Positions 40,578 to 49,648 of a DNA stretch of 64,000 nt are shown here, in pieces (positions within the stretch are counted from its first letter, which is position 1; each line of letters opens with the position of its first letter). This stretch comes from Collinsella sp. TM10-22. Its GTDB lineage: Bacteria; Actinomycetota; Coriobacteriia; Coriobacteriales; Coriobacteriaceae. The translations under genes and the position numbers were made by a program. The notes beneath the pieces are model-generated. The model ran no database searches. It worked only from the letters and a program-made list of their open reading frames with translations, and was not told the origin of the DNA. The stretch spans positions 254,615 through 318,614 of the forward strand of contig NZ_QSOC01000003.1 in the NCBI RefSeq assembly GCF_003466125.1. Direction: 5' to 3'.

Positions 40578-42433
40578 GAAAGATCACTCTCCGTATAGGT
40601 TCTTTGGTATCCGAGCAAATATAGGCATATCCCAACGATTATAGAGGATAGGATTCCCGCAACCGCCGCCTTGGCGATGACCGCGGCTGCAAGGCTGGCA
40701 ATTTCCATATGGTGTGCAAGACAGGACGCCGCTGCGCAGCCGATGCCGGTGACAGCGATGGCGGCGATTGCGGCAAGGTTTGAGCCCTGATTGGCACGCT
40801 TGGCATGGACATTGAGCAGCGCAGATGACGCCGCGGCAGTTGCCGCGACCAGCACAAAGGCAGCCCAAAGGAGCGGGTCTCCCAGCGCTGCGGCAACGTT
40901 ACCGAGCCCCAGCACGCCTCCGGCTGAAAGCGCGACCGTGGCCAGACGGGCAAAAAGTGCGCCCATGCCCGTTGCCGCGGCGGCGCTTGCCGGGCCGAGC
41001 CAAAATGACGCGACGCCGGCGGTGACCCCAGCTGCCAGGAAGGTATTGCCGGTCAGACAGCCAAGCGCGAGTGCACAGGTGAGTGCGGAGCTCGCGGCAG
41101 CCTCGGTGCGACCCCAGGCGATCCACCAACCGGACATGGCGGCGGCAAAGATCACCGCGACGGGCAACATTGACAGGATGCCCTGTGCCTGCATGGTGGC
41201 GTTTGCCATGAGCACCAAAAAGCCCACAGCCGAGATGGCCGAGCCAATCTGGGGGGCCAGGCCGGCCGCCGCTCCGATCGCGATAGCCGCAATGACCAGG
41301 CCGGGAAGCGCCGCGACCCCAGCCGTTTGCATCAGCAAAAAGCTAAAGGTGCCGCACGCTAGCGCCGAGATAGCGCGCATGGTGTAGTCGCGCGCATGGC
41401 TCCAGCGCGTGCCCGCCCAGCCGAGTGCGGGGTCGACCTCGATGGCGTCGTCCTCGTAGCACGACGGCTCGATATCGTCGAGCTCCTGCTCGTCATCCGA
41501 AAGCTCGCCAACCATTTGCTCCAAGCTGCGACGGCCCTCGCGTACGCTGCCCAGACCGGCAAGGAGCTGGTCGCAAAATGCCTCGATGCTGCTGGGGCGG
41601 TCCTGCGGCATGGGGGAGAGCGCGCTCATGAGCGCGCTCTCGGCTCCCGGGGGAAAGTGTGGTATCAGCTCGCTGGGATAGGTGGCGCCGCCGATGATAC
41701 GGTCGAGCGAGTCGGCGGGCGTGGCCGCCATAAAGGGAGCGCTGCCGCACAAGCCCTCATAGATAACGCAGGCAAGGGCAAAGACATCAGCGCGTTCGTC
41801 GACCGTGCCGGTCTCGATATCGAGCTGCTCGGGCGGCATGTAGCCGATGGTGCCGCCGCGCGAGCCGCCAAAGCCACCGGCGGACGACAGCCGCGCCATG
41901 CCAAAGTCGGTGAGCTTTACATTGCCCGAGTGGTCGATGAGCACGTTGGCGGGCTTAATGTCCAGGTGGAGTACGCCATTACTATGGGCGAAGGTGAGCG
42001 CCTGGCCCAGGGCATCGGCAATGGCCGCGGCCTCGTCAAAGGTAAGTGAGTGGCCGTCCACGCGATGCAAAAACTCGGCTAGCGACATGCCATCGACATA
42101 TTCCATAACCAGGTAGGCATAGGCGGTGTCGTGCGTAAAGTCGATAACCTGCACGATATTGGGATGTTGAAGCATAGCGGCAGTGTGCGCCTCGCGCAGG
42201 ACATCCATGATGTCGCTGGCGGGCATGCCGGAACCGTTGATAAGGGGGATGCGCTTAATGGCGACGCGGCGGCGCAGGTGCGTGTCGCGGCAGATCTCGA
42301 TGGAGCCAAAACCGCCGGTCGCAAGCGTCTCGAGCGGCTGGTACCGCTTGAGCAGCTCGCGAGAGCTGGTGCCCTCCAAAGGAACGTCCGGCGAGAACCG
42401 GGCGGTATGTTGCGAGAAAAGCGGCATGGCCAA
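40574..42433 (-). CDS. Polytopic Ser/Thr protein kinase (PknA position), HLD catalytic loop
   Basis: A 619-residue protein at the head of the cell-wall cluster. The kinase domain (about 28-290) has ATGGFGSIE, the lysine in RRVAIKRI, the DFGMA motif and the activation loop TIGYMPPEQ. The catalytic loop near residue 160 reads VLHLDIKPANVLI, so the Arg of HRD is replaced by Leu; Asp and Lys are kept and activity is likely. About 360-600 hold eight or more hydrophobic segments instead of the single segment of PknA. An ATG at 42427 is an alternative start. It overlaps fhaA by four bases. Confidence 0.88.
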   Translation of the reverse strand: MAMPLFSQHTARFSPDVPLEGTSSRELLKRYQPLETLATGGFGSIEICRDTHLRRRVAIKRIPLINGSGMPASDIMDVLREAHTAAMLQHPNIVQVIDFTHDTAYAYLVMEYVDGMSLAEFLHRVDGHSLTFDEAAAIADALGQALTFAHSNGVLHLDIKPANVLIDHSGNVKLTDFGMARLSSAGGFGGSRGGTIGYMPPEQLDIETGTVDERADVFALACVIYEGLCGSAPFMAATPADSLDRIIGGATYPSELIPHFPPGAESALMSALSPMPQDRPSSIEAFCDQLLAGLGSVREGRRSLEQMVGELSDDEQELDDIEPSCYEDDAIEVDPALGWAGTRWSHARDYTMRAISALACGTFSFLLMQTAGVAALPGLVIAAIAIGAAAGLAPQIGSAISAVGFLVLMANATMQAQGILSMLPVAVIFAAAMSGWWIAWGRTEAAASSALTCALALGCLTGNTFLAAGVTAGVASFWLGPASAAAATGMGALFARLATVALSAGGVLGLGNVAAALGDPLLWAAFVLVAATAAASSALLNVHAKRANQGSNLAAIAAIAVTGIGCAAASCLAHHMEIASLAAAVIAKAAVAGILSSIIVGICLYLLGYQRTYTESDLS

Positions 42434-42865
42434 CCCTCGTGCGTTTAAAGTTCGTTTGCGAGCGGCGGGTGCGGGGCCAAGCCGTTCGCGGTGGCATAGA
42501 TGCTGCTAGTGTAGCACGCTCGGGCAGATGGCGAGGAAACGGGGATGAGGTGGCCCGATCGGTTCGGGTCGTTTCGGCTCGTTCGGAAAGTGGGGGACCG
42601 GTTTTCAACCAAATAATGGGATGCGCTTTCCAAAGGGGGCAGCTTGCGGAAGCTGCATCCCAGAATAATGGCCTGGAACGGGACGGACTTTCCGAACCGG
42701 CGCTTAAAAGGAAACCGCATCCCATTTTGGAGCGGGGACTGCGGACAAAAGCTGGACCGTGATCTGGCTCGGATTGGAGTTCGCCTGAATCGTTGATGCT
42801 GGCTGGTGTGGGAACAGAGATAAACGAGCGGCTCGAGCGATATAATGACACGCTATGGAGGCCAT
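42434..42865. other. Divergent intergenic region with nested inverted repeats
   Basis: 432 bases between divergent genes, no convincing ORF. It has facing copies of AATGGGATGCG (near 42614) and CGCATCCCATT (near 42716), and of CGGAAAGT and ACTTTCCG inside. TATAAT at 42841-42846 suits a promoter of the LuxR gene, which supports the 42866 start since the ATG at 42845 would overlap it. Confidence 0.5.
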
Positions 42866-45001
42866 ATGCTTTTTTCCCGCCGTTCTGCTACATCTGCCTG
42901 CGCCATTGCGCTTGTCGTAATGGCGGTCACCCCTTATCACCGGTTTTCATCTTCAATCGGCCTGGCGTCAGGTGCAATGACCTGGCTCGTTATCCTGGGC
43001 GCATGCCTCGCGGCGTTTGTTCATGGTGCTGCGCTATGCAAGGGGGGAATGAGACGGCCGAGGCATCTCGGTGCTATCGGTGTTTTCCTTGGTGTTATTG
43101 CAACGGTTCCCGAGTGGGTTGACTTGGCCTTCTATGCTCGCGGAGATTCTATTCCATTCGTGTTTGCACCGATCTGGCTGTTGCATGGCGTTTCGTGCGT
43201 CTCGTGCTTTGCTGGGGCGTTGCTCCTCTCATATGTTATTTGGGACACGGCGGGCTCTCCTTTGACGCAGGGGGCGACGCCGACCGACGAAAGAGAGAAT
43301 CGTCGCCTGCAGAACGCGATTTTTACAGAAACAATAGCCGTCCTGTCTTGCCTGCTGTTTTGCTGTCGAGTTTCATGGAGAATTGTCCCCGAGCCATGGG
43401 GGATACCCTCTGTTTTGGCCGCATCAATTGGCCTTGCGCTTTTAATTCCGTTGGTCTATCTCGCATTGGCTGTGGCCCCGCTGTTTCGCTGCTCCCGCGC
43501 CTTTGGTCGGGGGCAGAGCGACGTGTTTGCCCGTTCTGTGCTCGTGGCAGTCCCTATTGGCCTTGTTCCGGCTGTTGAGGCGGCATACTTCGCAAGCGAT
43601 GCCGCGATCATTGCATTGCTTGCGATGGGGTCTGCTATCGCCGCTGCCTTCGTATGCATGTTACTAAGGAGAAAACGGGACAACAATTCGGATATCGCCC
43701 ACGCGTCTGACCCATTCGATGCGGAGGCGTTTTCCCCTGCCCTGTCGCCTAGAGAAGAGCAGTTTGTTCGACTGCTGCTCAAAGGGAAAACGCCGGCGGA
43801 AATTGCCAAGGAGACGGATACGAAGCCATCGACGGTGCGAACAACGCTTCACCGAGCATACGGGAAGGCGTCAGTTGCGGGCTCACGCGAGCTCGTGGCG
43901 TTGTTTGCGGGTGAGGGTGATACTGTAGGGCCTGAGCTGCCGCAGCGGCATGCTGACGATATGTTGGCATCAGCTCGAACGCGCCGGCTGTTTCGATACC
44001 TGCTCACATTATTTTTTATCCTCCTTGCGGCTGGACCGTTGGTAATGGCGGATAGCGATTGGGGATCCGGTGTTTCGTGGGCTGTCGCTTTTTCTCTCTC
44101 AAGCTATGCATTGGGTCTCGGACTGCTTCTGTCGCTACGCTACGCGGGTGGAAAACCGAATCGTGAAGCTGCGCTGGATAGAGCAGGTGAGGCGATTGAG
44201 CTCGGAGGTCCGTGCATGTGGGCGATACTGTCTGCTGCGGAATGGTCTTTTATCTATATCTCGGCATGGAGGTGCATACGCGTTCCGTTGATGGCTGTGC
44301 CGGTCCTGTTTTGCGGCGTGGCGTCTACAGCTTCGCTCGCTGTTGGGCTGCGTCCGTTTAAGGTGCATGCCCGTGCTCGGGCTATCGTGCCATTGGTGTC
44401 AATAGGTGTCGCTGCTTCAATCTATGCGGCCAGTAGGGGGCGAATTCATGGGTTCGTGGTGCTGGCGGGGATGCTGCTCACATATGTAGTGCTGCGAAGC
44501 TGTCCGCAGCGCAAAATGCTTGGGGTATGGATGCTTTGCTTTGGGGCGACGGCTCCTGTCTGGGTCGTCTTGCTCAACATGGCGCAGGATCTGATGGTTT
44601 TCGAGCCGCTGTTCCTTGCGTCGCTGTTGGGGTATAGTTCGGCTGTCAATGTCGTCGTGGCAACGGTGGTCGTCTGCTGGTCTGTGCCCATGTTCGTCAC
44701 GCACATCGCGCTCGCCCACTCGGTTGAGAACGAGAGGGCCGTCTTGGAGTACCGTGCGAATGGGTTCACCGAAACGGCTCGCGTGCGCCAGCTGGCTTTG
44801 CTTACATCGCGCTCCCTTTCTGATGTTCAGTCGCAAATTTTGCTGATGACGGCAGAGGGCGCAACGACAAAGACCATTGCGGAGGACGTAGGTTATGCTG
44901 CATCTACGGTGCAAGCGTTGCGATCCGCATCTTATCGCCAGTTGAAGATCAAGAACAAAGCGGAGCTTATTTCATTGTTATCGCAGGTGGATAACGTGTA
45001 A
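42866..45001 (+). CDS. Tandem membrane-LuxR regulator (TM-HTH-TM-HTH)
   Basis: A 711-residue protein with two copies of one plan. Residues about 5-275 have six or seven hydrophobic segments; about 292-345 are a LuxR/GerE helix-turn-helix (LSPREEQFVRLLLKGKTPAE, STVRTTLHRAYGK). About 370-640 again hold many membrane segments, and about 645-711 a second LuxR-like domain (GATTKTIAEDVGYAASTVQA, YRQLKIKNKAELISLL). Single-unit proteins of this type are abundant in Coriobacteriia. The ATG at 42866 follows GGAGG. It lies just before a small secreted protein and an ABC exporter and probably controls them. GC appears lower than in the neighbours. Confidence 0.85.
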   Translation: MLFSRRSATSACAIALVVMAVTPYHRFSSSIGLASGAMTWLVILGACLAAFVHGAALCKGGMRRPRHLGAIGVFLGVIATVPEWVDLAFYARGDSIPFVFAPIWLLHGVSCVSCFAGALLLSYVIWDTAGSPLTQGATPTDERENRRLQNAIFTETIAVLSCLLFCCRVSWRIVPEPWGIPSVLAASIGLALLIPLVYLALAVAPLFRCSRAFGRGQSDVFARSVLVAVPIGLVPAVEAAYFASDAAIIALLAMGSAIAAAFVCMLLRRKRDNNSDIAHASDPFDAEAFSPALSPREEQFVRLLLKGKTPAEIAKETDTKPSTVRTTLHRAYGKASVAGSRELVALFAGEGDTVGPELPQRHADDMLASARTRRLFRYLLTLFFILLAAGPLVMADSDWGSGVSWAVAFSLSSYALGLGLLLSLRYAGGKPNREAALDRAGEAIELGGPCMWAILSAAEWSFIYISAWRCIRVPLMAVPVLFCGVASTASLAVGLRPFKVHARARAIVPLVSIGVAASIYAASRGRIHGFVVLAGMLLTYVVLRSCPQRKMLGVWMLCFGATAPVWVVLLNMAQDLMVFEPLFLASLLGYSSAVNVVVATVVVCWSVPMFVTHIALAHSVENERAVLEYRANGFTETARVRQLALLTSRSLSDVQSQILLMTAEGATTKTIAEDVGYAASTVQALRSASYRQLKIKNKAELISLLSQVDNV

Positions 45002-45036
45002 ACGCCTGGATTATCAACTCAATAGCGAGTGTTTAC
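44998..45036. promoter_or_regulatory. Inverted repeat GTAAACGC / GTGTTTAC after the LuxR gene
   Basis: GTAAACGC (44998-45005) and GTGTTTAC (45029-45036) pair at seven of eight positions. It overlaps the LuxR stop codon and precedes the secreted-protein gene by about 75 bases. It could be an operator for the LuxR protein or a weak terminator. Confidence 0.3.
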
Positions 45037-45110
45037 AGACATCTTTCTCCATTCATGCAAAGGTTGCCGTGCGTCGACGCATTGTTAACCGCTTTTGATT
45101 GGAGAAGGCC

Positions 45111-45623
45111 ATGATTAAGTTAAAGAACGCCATTGGCCGCATCGGAGTGAGCCTTGCGATTATTGCGGGGCTTTCCCTGGGGGCTCCTATCGTATCGTTT
45201 GCTCAGGAGGAGTTTGACACTTCTCAGGTTTCAAGCGTTACGCAGAATGCCGACAGCGGAATAGCGACTTGTGTTAACAACGCGGATACGGGATTTAGTT
45301 TCCAATGTTCCGGGACAAGCGCGACGGGCTATCGCCGGAAAGACAATTCTTCCTCGCTCTATATCAACATCTTGGGGTATTCGGGCAAGCCACTTCGTTT
45401 GTATGTGGATGGAGCTTACAACACAAACGGTAGCGGTGGCGCAAATTGCACCGAGGGCGTATATCGTTCCAACCATTATGGAAAGTGGGAGATGTACAAC
45501 CAGGTTCGCGAGAGCGGGCGTTCAGCGGCTCGTCTGACGGCTTGGGCTGAGTCTGGCTATGGCACCGTTAATGGAGTCTGGAGTCCTGATTGCGTTGGGC
45601 GCTTCTCGAAGTTGCCGGCGTAG
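45111..45623 (+). CDS. Small secreted four-cysteine protein
   Basis: A 170-residue exported protein. I start at MIKLKNAIGR (45111) after GGAGAAGG; the TTG at 45099 is upstream of that site. A signal peptide (residues 1-31) ends PIVSFA before QEEFD. The mature part of about 139 residues is rich in Gly, Asn, Ser and Tyr and has cysteines at 54, 66, 113 and 161, enough for two disulfides. The plan somewhat resembles DUF2712 proteins found beside ABC transporters in Firmicutes, but this is not certain. It stands between the LuxR regulator and an ABC exporter, so it may be a surface or antagonistic protein. Confidence 0.7.
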   Translation: MIKLKNAIGRIGVSLAIIAGLSLGAPIVSFAQEEFDTSQVSSVTQNADSGIATCVNNADTGFSFQCSGTSATGYRRKDNSSSLYINILGYSGKPLRLYVDGAYNTNGSGGANCTEGVYRSNHYGKWEMYNQVRESGRSAARLTAWAESGYGTVNGVWSPDCVGRFSKLPA

Positions 45624-45674
45624 TTTGAATGGATACCCGCCCGGGCCAGCGGGCCTGGGCGGGAAGGAGGATTC

Positions 45675-46562
45675 ATGATTAACAATAAGGGAGTCCTGCG
45701 GCACGAGCTGCACAAGACGTTCCGCTGCCCGCTGTTTGCTGCCTCCCTCGTCATGGGCGTTTTGATCGCGTTGGCGGCTGCTGTTGAGTCGTGGTGTTAC
45801 CTGAATCAAGAGCGGAATAATCTACTCTCTTTCGGTTATGGGCTTGGCCTGCAAGCGCAGCACTATCTTGGACAAACGCGCGAGAGTAGTTTCGGCAACT
45901 GGATAGTCGTGAGCGCAAATGCGCCACTATCGGCGACTATTTTTTTCTACATCTTGCCGCTGCTCGCTCTCTTGGCGGGATCCTGGTCATGTCTGGCTGA
46001 GCGGTTGAACGGTTACGACGCCCAACTATGTACGCGCGTGTCGAGGAGGCTTTATATCAACGTGAAGCTCATCTCGTCATTCCTCTCGGCATTTGTTGTA
46101 ACTGCCGTACCGCTCGCCGTTAATTTTCTCATCGTATCGATGTTGTTTCCCGCGTATATGCCCCGGGTCGATGAAACGACATACGTTGGCCTTTACTTGC
46201 ACAGCTATTTTTCTCTTCTTTTTTATACTCAGCCCTTGCTCTACGTATTGGTTTATACGCTGTTCGATGCAGTGACGCTGGGGGTTTTATCCATGGCCGT
46301 GACCGGTCTGTCGGTTGTGTTTCGCAGCAGAGTCAAGGCTGTGATCGTTCCGTATCTACTCATGGTTGCGTGGCACTTTGTTAATGACTGGATTTTTAGC
46401 GTCTTGCAGTGTATTGGATTCAACTGCAACATTCTCAACAGCATTAGATCGGAATCGCTCAATAACTGGCCCGACATTCGAGCGGGGATTGTAGAGATCG
46501 TAGCCCTGCTTATTGTTTCGCTGTTTTTTGCGAAGGTGTTGGAGAGGCGCGAGGTGATTTGA
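45675..46562 (+). CDS. ABC transporter permease, LanE/ABC-2-like
   Basis: A 295-residue membrane protein with about six hydrophobic segments and a large outside loop, of the ABC-2 permease type. It starts RHELHKTFRCPLFAASLVMG, with a cytoplasmic basic N-terminus. GGGAAGGAGG precedes the ATG. It overlaps the second permease by one base (TGATG), so the two are probably a heterodimer. In function it would export or extract a lipid or peptide, as in lantibiotic immunity exporters; the substrate is unknown. Confidence 0.75.
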   Translation: MINNKGVLRHELHKTFRCPLFAASLVMGVLIALAAAVESWCYLNQERNNLLSFGYGLGLQAQHYLGQTRESSFGNWIVVSANAPLSATIFFYILPLLALLAGSWSCLAERLNGYDAQLCTRVSRRLYINVKLISSFLSAFVVTAVPLAVNFLIVSMLFPAYMPRVDETTYVGLYLHSYFSLLFYTQPLLYVLVYTLFDAVTLGVLSMAVTGLSVVFRSRVKAVIVPYLLMVAWHFVNDWIFSVLQCIGFNCNILNSIRSESLNNWPDIRAGIVEIVALLIVSLFFAKVLERREVI

Positions 46563-47404
46563 TGTTGTTTCGATTGCTCGCGGCGGATTTGAGAACCGTA
46601 TTGAAGAGGAATGCTGTTGCTTTTATTGCAATGGCGGTCATGTCGATTGCGAACTTGGTCTATGCGTATGGACTGTCCGTGATATATGGTACTAAAACGG
46701 AAATATTGGGGTTTGCAGATAATTTCGCGCTGGTTTTTGCCGGGTCGACTCCGTTTGAGTTTAGGCCGGGGGCCATGTTCGTTCCTCCACTTGGCTGGCT
46801 GTTTCTCACCCTGCTCATTCTCTATACAACCCTCGATTATTCAGTCGAATCATTGCGGGGGTTCGGCTTGCAGACGCTTGTCCGGTGCCGTACGAGGTGG
46901 CTGTGGTGGGTGTCGCGGTTTGTTTTGGTTACGGTGGTAACGACAATCTCACTGCTCGTGGTGGTCTGCTCTGTTGTGCTTTGGAGTTTGGCAACGGGCG
47001 CCTCTTTTAGCACGGTTATACATAGCGAGTCGCTTCAACTTGTAAGCTTAGGCAAGGATTTTCTTACATCGAGCGAAGCGGATGGACTGCCGTTTTTCGC
47101 GGGTCTATTTCTTGCTTTTGAATCGCTTGCCTTTATGCAGCTTGCAGTTGGATTTGCATTTGGGCCATCGGTCGCGTTTGTGACGCTCGTGAGTTATTTG
47201 ATTTGCTCGGCATATACAAGTCATTGCGCGTTGTTGGGAAACGCATTGATGCTTCTGCGCTGGGACGGAATGGTGAAAGGGGGCGTCTCGGTGGCTTCGA
47301 GTGCGCTGGTCTCACTTGCGATCATGGCGGCTTGTTTATTGATGGGCGGATTTTGGTTTTGGCGAGCCGATTTTATAGAAAGGAAGGGCACGGTATGGCT
47401 GTAA
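46562..47404 (+). CDS. ABC transporter permease, LanG/ABC-2-like
   Basis: A 280-residue partner permease with about six hydrophobic segments. I start at ATG 46562 (GAGG seven bases upstream) rather than the TTG at 46559. The C-terminal 10 bases overlap the start of the ATPase gene, which is typical of tightly linked ABC subunits. Sequence similarity to the first permease is not obvious by eye. Confidence 0.75.
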   Translation: MLFRLLAADLRTVLKRNAVAFIAMAVMSIANLVYAYGLSVIYGTKTEILGFADNFALVFAGSTPFEFRPGAMFVPPLGWLFLTLLILYTTLDYSVESLRGFGLQTLVRCRTRWLWWVSRFVLVTVVTTISLLVVVCSVVLWSLATGASFSTVIHSESLQLVSLGKDFLTSSEADGLPFFAGLFLAFESLAFMQLAVGFAFGPSVAFVTLVSYLICSAYTSHCALLGNALMLLRWDGMVKGGVSVASSALVSLAIMAACLLMGGFWFWRADFIERKGTVWL

Positions 47405-48039
47405 ACGTTAAAAACGTATCGAAGCGAATCGGTAAAATTGACGTTTTGCGCAATGTGTCTATCGAGATAAATCCGGGCACCGTTGTCGGGCTTCAGGGCA
47501 TTAACGGCTCGGGCAAAACCATGCTCATGCGAGCGGTTTGTGGACTAATTAAGCCAACTAAAGGCGAGATTATTATCGATGGACAAAGGCTTGGAATGGA
47601 TATTTCGTTTCCGCCAAGTCTGGGAATGCTGATCGAAGCGCCTTCTTTTATGGGCTACCTATCCGGCTATGACAACTTGGAGCTCATCGCCAAGATCAAA
47701 GGTGTTGCTGCCGATGAGGATATCCGTTCTGCTCTGCGACTTGTGGGGCTTGATGCTGACGAGAAGAAGAAGTTCCGGACTTACTCGCTCGGCATGAAAC
47801 AACGTCTGGGGATAGCTGCGGCAATTATGGAAAAGCCGAAGCTGCTTGTTCTCGATGAGCCAACGAATGCCCTCGATGAAGCGGGCGTTGAAATGCTCAA
47901 GCGCGTCGTCTCGCTGGCAGCTTCAGCGGGCCGTGAGGTTCTTTTGTCTAGCCATGACGGGGAAGTGCTCGCGGAACTTGCCGATAGGGTTTATTGCATG
48001 CGCGATGGCGCCATCGCCGAAGTGCGGGAAAGGCTGTGA
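47395..48039 (+). CDS. ABC transporter ATP-binding protein
   Basis: A 214-residue nucleotide-binding subunit. Walker A is GINGSGKT (about residue 38), the Q-loop region is LGMLIEAPSFMGYLSGYDNL, the signature is YSLGMKQRLGIAAA and Walker B is LLVLDEPTNALD, then SSHDGEVLAELADRVYCM with the switch His. The length and the EAPSFMGYL segment are like the LanF/BcrA group that exports peptides or confers immunity. The start at 47395 follows AAGGAAGGG and lies inside the permease gene. Confidence 0.9.
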   Translation: MAVNVKNVSKRIGKIDVLRNVSIEINPGTVVGLQGINGSGKTMLMRAVCGLIKPTKGEIIIDGQRLGMDISFPPSLGMLIEAPSFMGYLSGYDNLELIAKIKGVAADEDIRSALRLVGLDADEKKKFRTYSLGMKQRLGIAAAIMEKPKLLVLDEPTNALDEAGVEMLKRVVSLAASAGREVLLSSHDGEVLAELADRVYCMRDGAIAEVRERL

Positions 48040-48044
48040 GTGAG

Positions 48045-48704
48045 ATGGAATCGGCTCTTTTGACGAGGAGATCCGCGCTCGCGCTCTGCGGTTGCGCTGT
48101 AATTGGTGCGGTTGGTGCAAGGATAAGCGCTGTTAACGCCAATAGAACGGTGATTCCTGAGAAGTATTATCCTGCGGGGAAATGGCTTTCGATGGACGGT
48201 GCATACTTTGGTTCGAAGGACAGCCCAACTTCGGGATATTCATTCTGCGTGGATGATGCGGCGTTGATGACGCCACGGGAATATCTTAGACGGTCTCATG
48301 ACGACTATTCAAAATACGGAGACGTGAATGTTGAGACGAGCCTGAAGGACGCTAATTGTAAGTGCGTCATTGCGGTTAAAATGCGCGTGCGGAACAGGGA
48401 TAACGAAGACGGTGGAATCAAAACGTACCTTTGGCATCTTGTGCCAGAGTCTTCTCCAAATTACGACTTTGTGGTCAATACGGATTTAATTTGTCAGGCG
48501 ATGCCGGTTTTAGGCGGGTCTCCAGCATTTGCCGTGCAGGTGGGGGCAGAGAACGAGTTGCTTGTCCCGTTTATGATGCAAAATACCAACGACTACTTTG
48601 AAGATTACGAAACCGTCCGTTTTGAGAAGGCGTTTCCTGGGACTTATACGATGAAGATGACCGATCTGCCGGAGCGAAGGCTCTTTAGGTTTGATGTGAA
48701 ATAG
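48045..48704 (+). CDS. Exported protein of the ABC cassette (DUF5028-like?)
   Basis: A 219-residue protein. The N-terminus TRRSALALCGCAVIGAVGA has a twin-arginine-like start and a hydrophobic core with Cys15 and Cys17, so export by Tat or as a lipoprotein is possible. The mature part has a CKCVIAVKMRVRN strand near residue 103 and a C-terminal acidic-to-basic segment. The plan resembles small secreted proteins (DUF5028 type) that follow such ABC genes in Firmicutes; not certain. A GTG at 48036 in the same frame is a possible alternative start. Confidence 0.6.
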   Translation: MESALLTRRSALALCGCAVIGAVGARISAVNANRTVIPEKYYPAGKWLSMDGAYFGSKDSPTSGYSFCVDDAALMTPREYLRRSHDDYSKYGDVNVETSLKDANCKCVIAVKMRVRNRDNEDGGIKTYLWHLVPESSPNYDFVVNTDLICQAMPVLGGSPAFAVQVGAENELLVPFMMQNTNDYFEDYETVRFEKAFPGTYTMKMTDLPERRLFRFDVK

Positions 48705-48807
48705 CTCGAGAGCTCGGCGAGATGGGTCCATCGGCGGTGCTCGCGCTCGGTTCCGCGCGCTTTGTCCCGGAATGACGCGGGACGGGCGCCTTCGGTGTCG
48801 GCCGACC

Positions 48808-49533
48808 CTACCGCTTCTTCTTGCTCTTCTTCTGCTTGCGCTGCTTGCCCTTGTTGTCCTGAGGCTTGTCGGCCTTGTCGCCCTGCTTGGCCTCGGCTGC
48901 GGCCCTCTCGGTCTTCATTTTCTTCTTTTTGGTCTCGATGCGGAGCTTTTTGTTGATGCGCGCCTTCAGGAAGGGGCCAAACTGCTCGGCATCGCCGCGA
49001 ACAAAGGTGTCCTTAGGGATCGTCACGCCCTGGTCGGCGAACATGGCCACAAAGATGCGCTCGCCGTCGAGCACGTGGTCGAGCTTCTCAAACGGGAAGA
49101 ACTGCGATTTGCCGCTCTTGCCCCAGACCATCAGGCCGGTCTCGTTGGCGGCGACGCGGCGATAGCGGCCGCCCATGGACTCGTCGGCCTCGACGGCATC
49201 GATAAAGTCGCGGGCGAGCGTGTGGTGCAGGTTTTTGCTCCACCAGGCCAAAAAGGCGCCGAACACGATCAGCACGATGCCGAACTTGATCCAGTTGCCG
49301 CCGGCCACCAGCATGCCAATACCCAGCAGCGCGGCGATCACAGCGGCGACATACAGGGAGCCGCGGCGCCTGGGCGAGGCGACCAGACGGGCGAAGTCGG
49401 TGACGAGGTCGTTTTCGTACTGGTACTCGTTGAGGTACAGGATGCCGTCATCGGCTGCTGCCTGCTTCTCGAGCGCGACCTCGATCTGGTCGGCTGCTTC
49501 GGAGGGAACGAGGTTACTCTCTGCGTCTGCCAT
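48808..49533 (-). CDS. YcxB-like membrane protein
   Basis: A 241-residue protein with two hydrophobic segments (about 62-75 and 82-97; YVAAVIAALLGIGMLV, IKFGIVLIVFGAFLAW), followed by a YcxB-like C-terminal domain: RYRRVAANETGLMVWGKSGK, FFPFEKLDHVLDGERIFVAM and IPKDTF. The last 40 residues are extremely Lys-rich. Function is unknown. It is divergent from dnaX with 115 bases between. Confidence 0.75.
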   Translation of the reverse strand: MADAESNLVPSEAADQIEVALEKQAAADDGILYLNEYQYENDLVTDFARLVASPRRRGSLYVAAVIAALLGIGMLVAGGNWIKFGIVLIVFGAFLAWWSKNLHHTLARDFIDAVEADESMGGRYRRVAANETGLMVWGKSGKSQFFPFEKLDHVLDGERIFVAMFADQGVTIPKDTFVRGDAEQFGPFLKARINKKLRIETKKKKMKTERAAAEAKQGDKADKPQDNKGKQRKQKKSKKKR

Positions 49534-49648
49534 GCTCTTTGGACTCCTATCGCGGCGGGCTCGCCGTACGGGTTATTATGAATGCAGTATGCCGTGCGAC
49601 CGCATGGCCGTCGCGGCAACAAGACTCAGTATACCCGGGGGAGCACCC

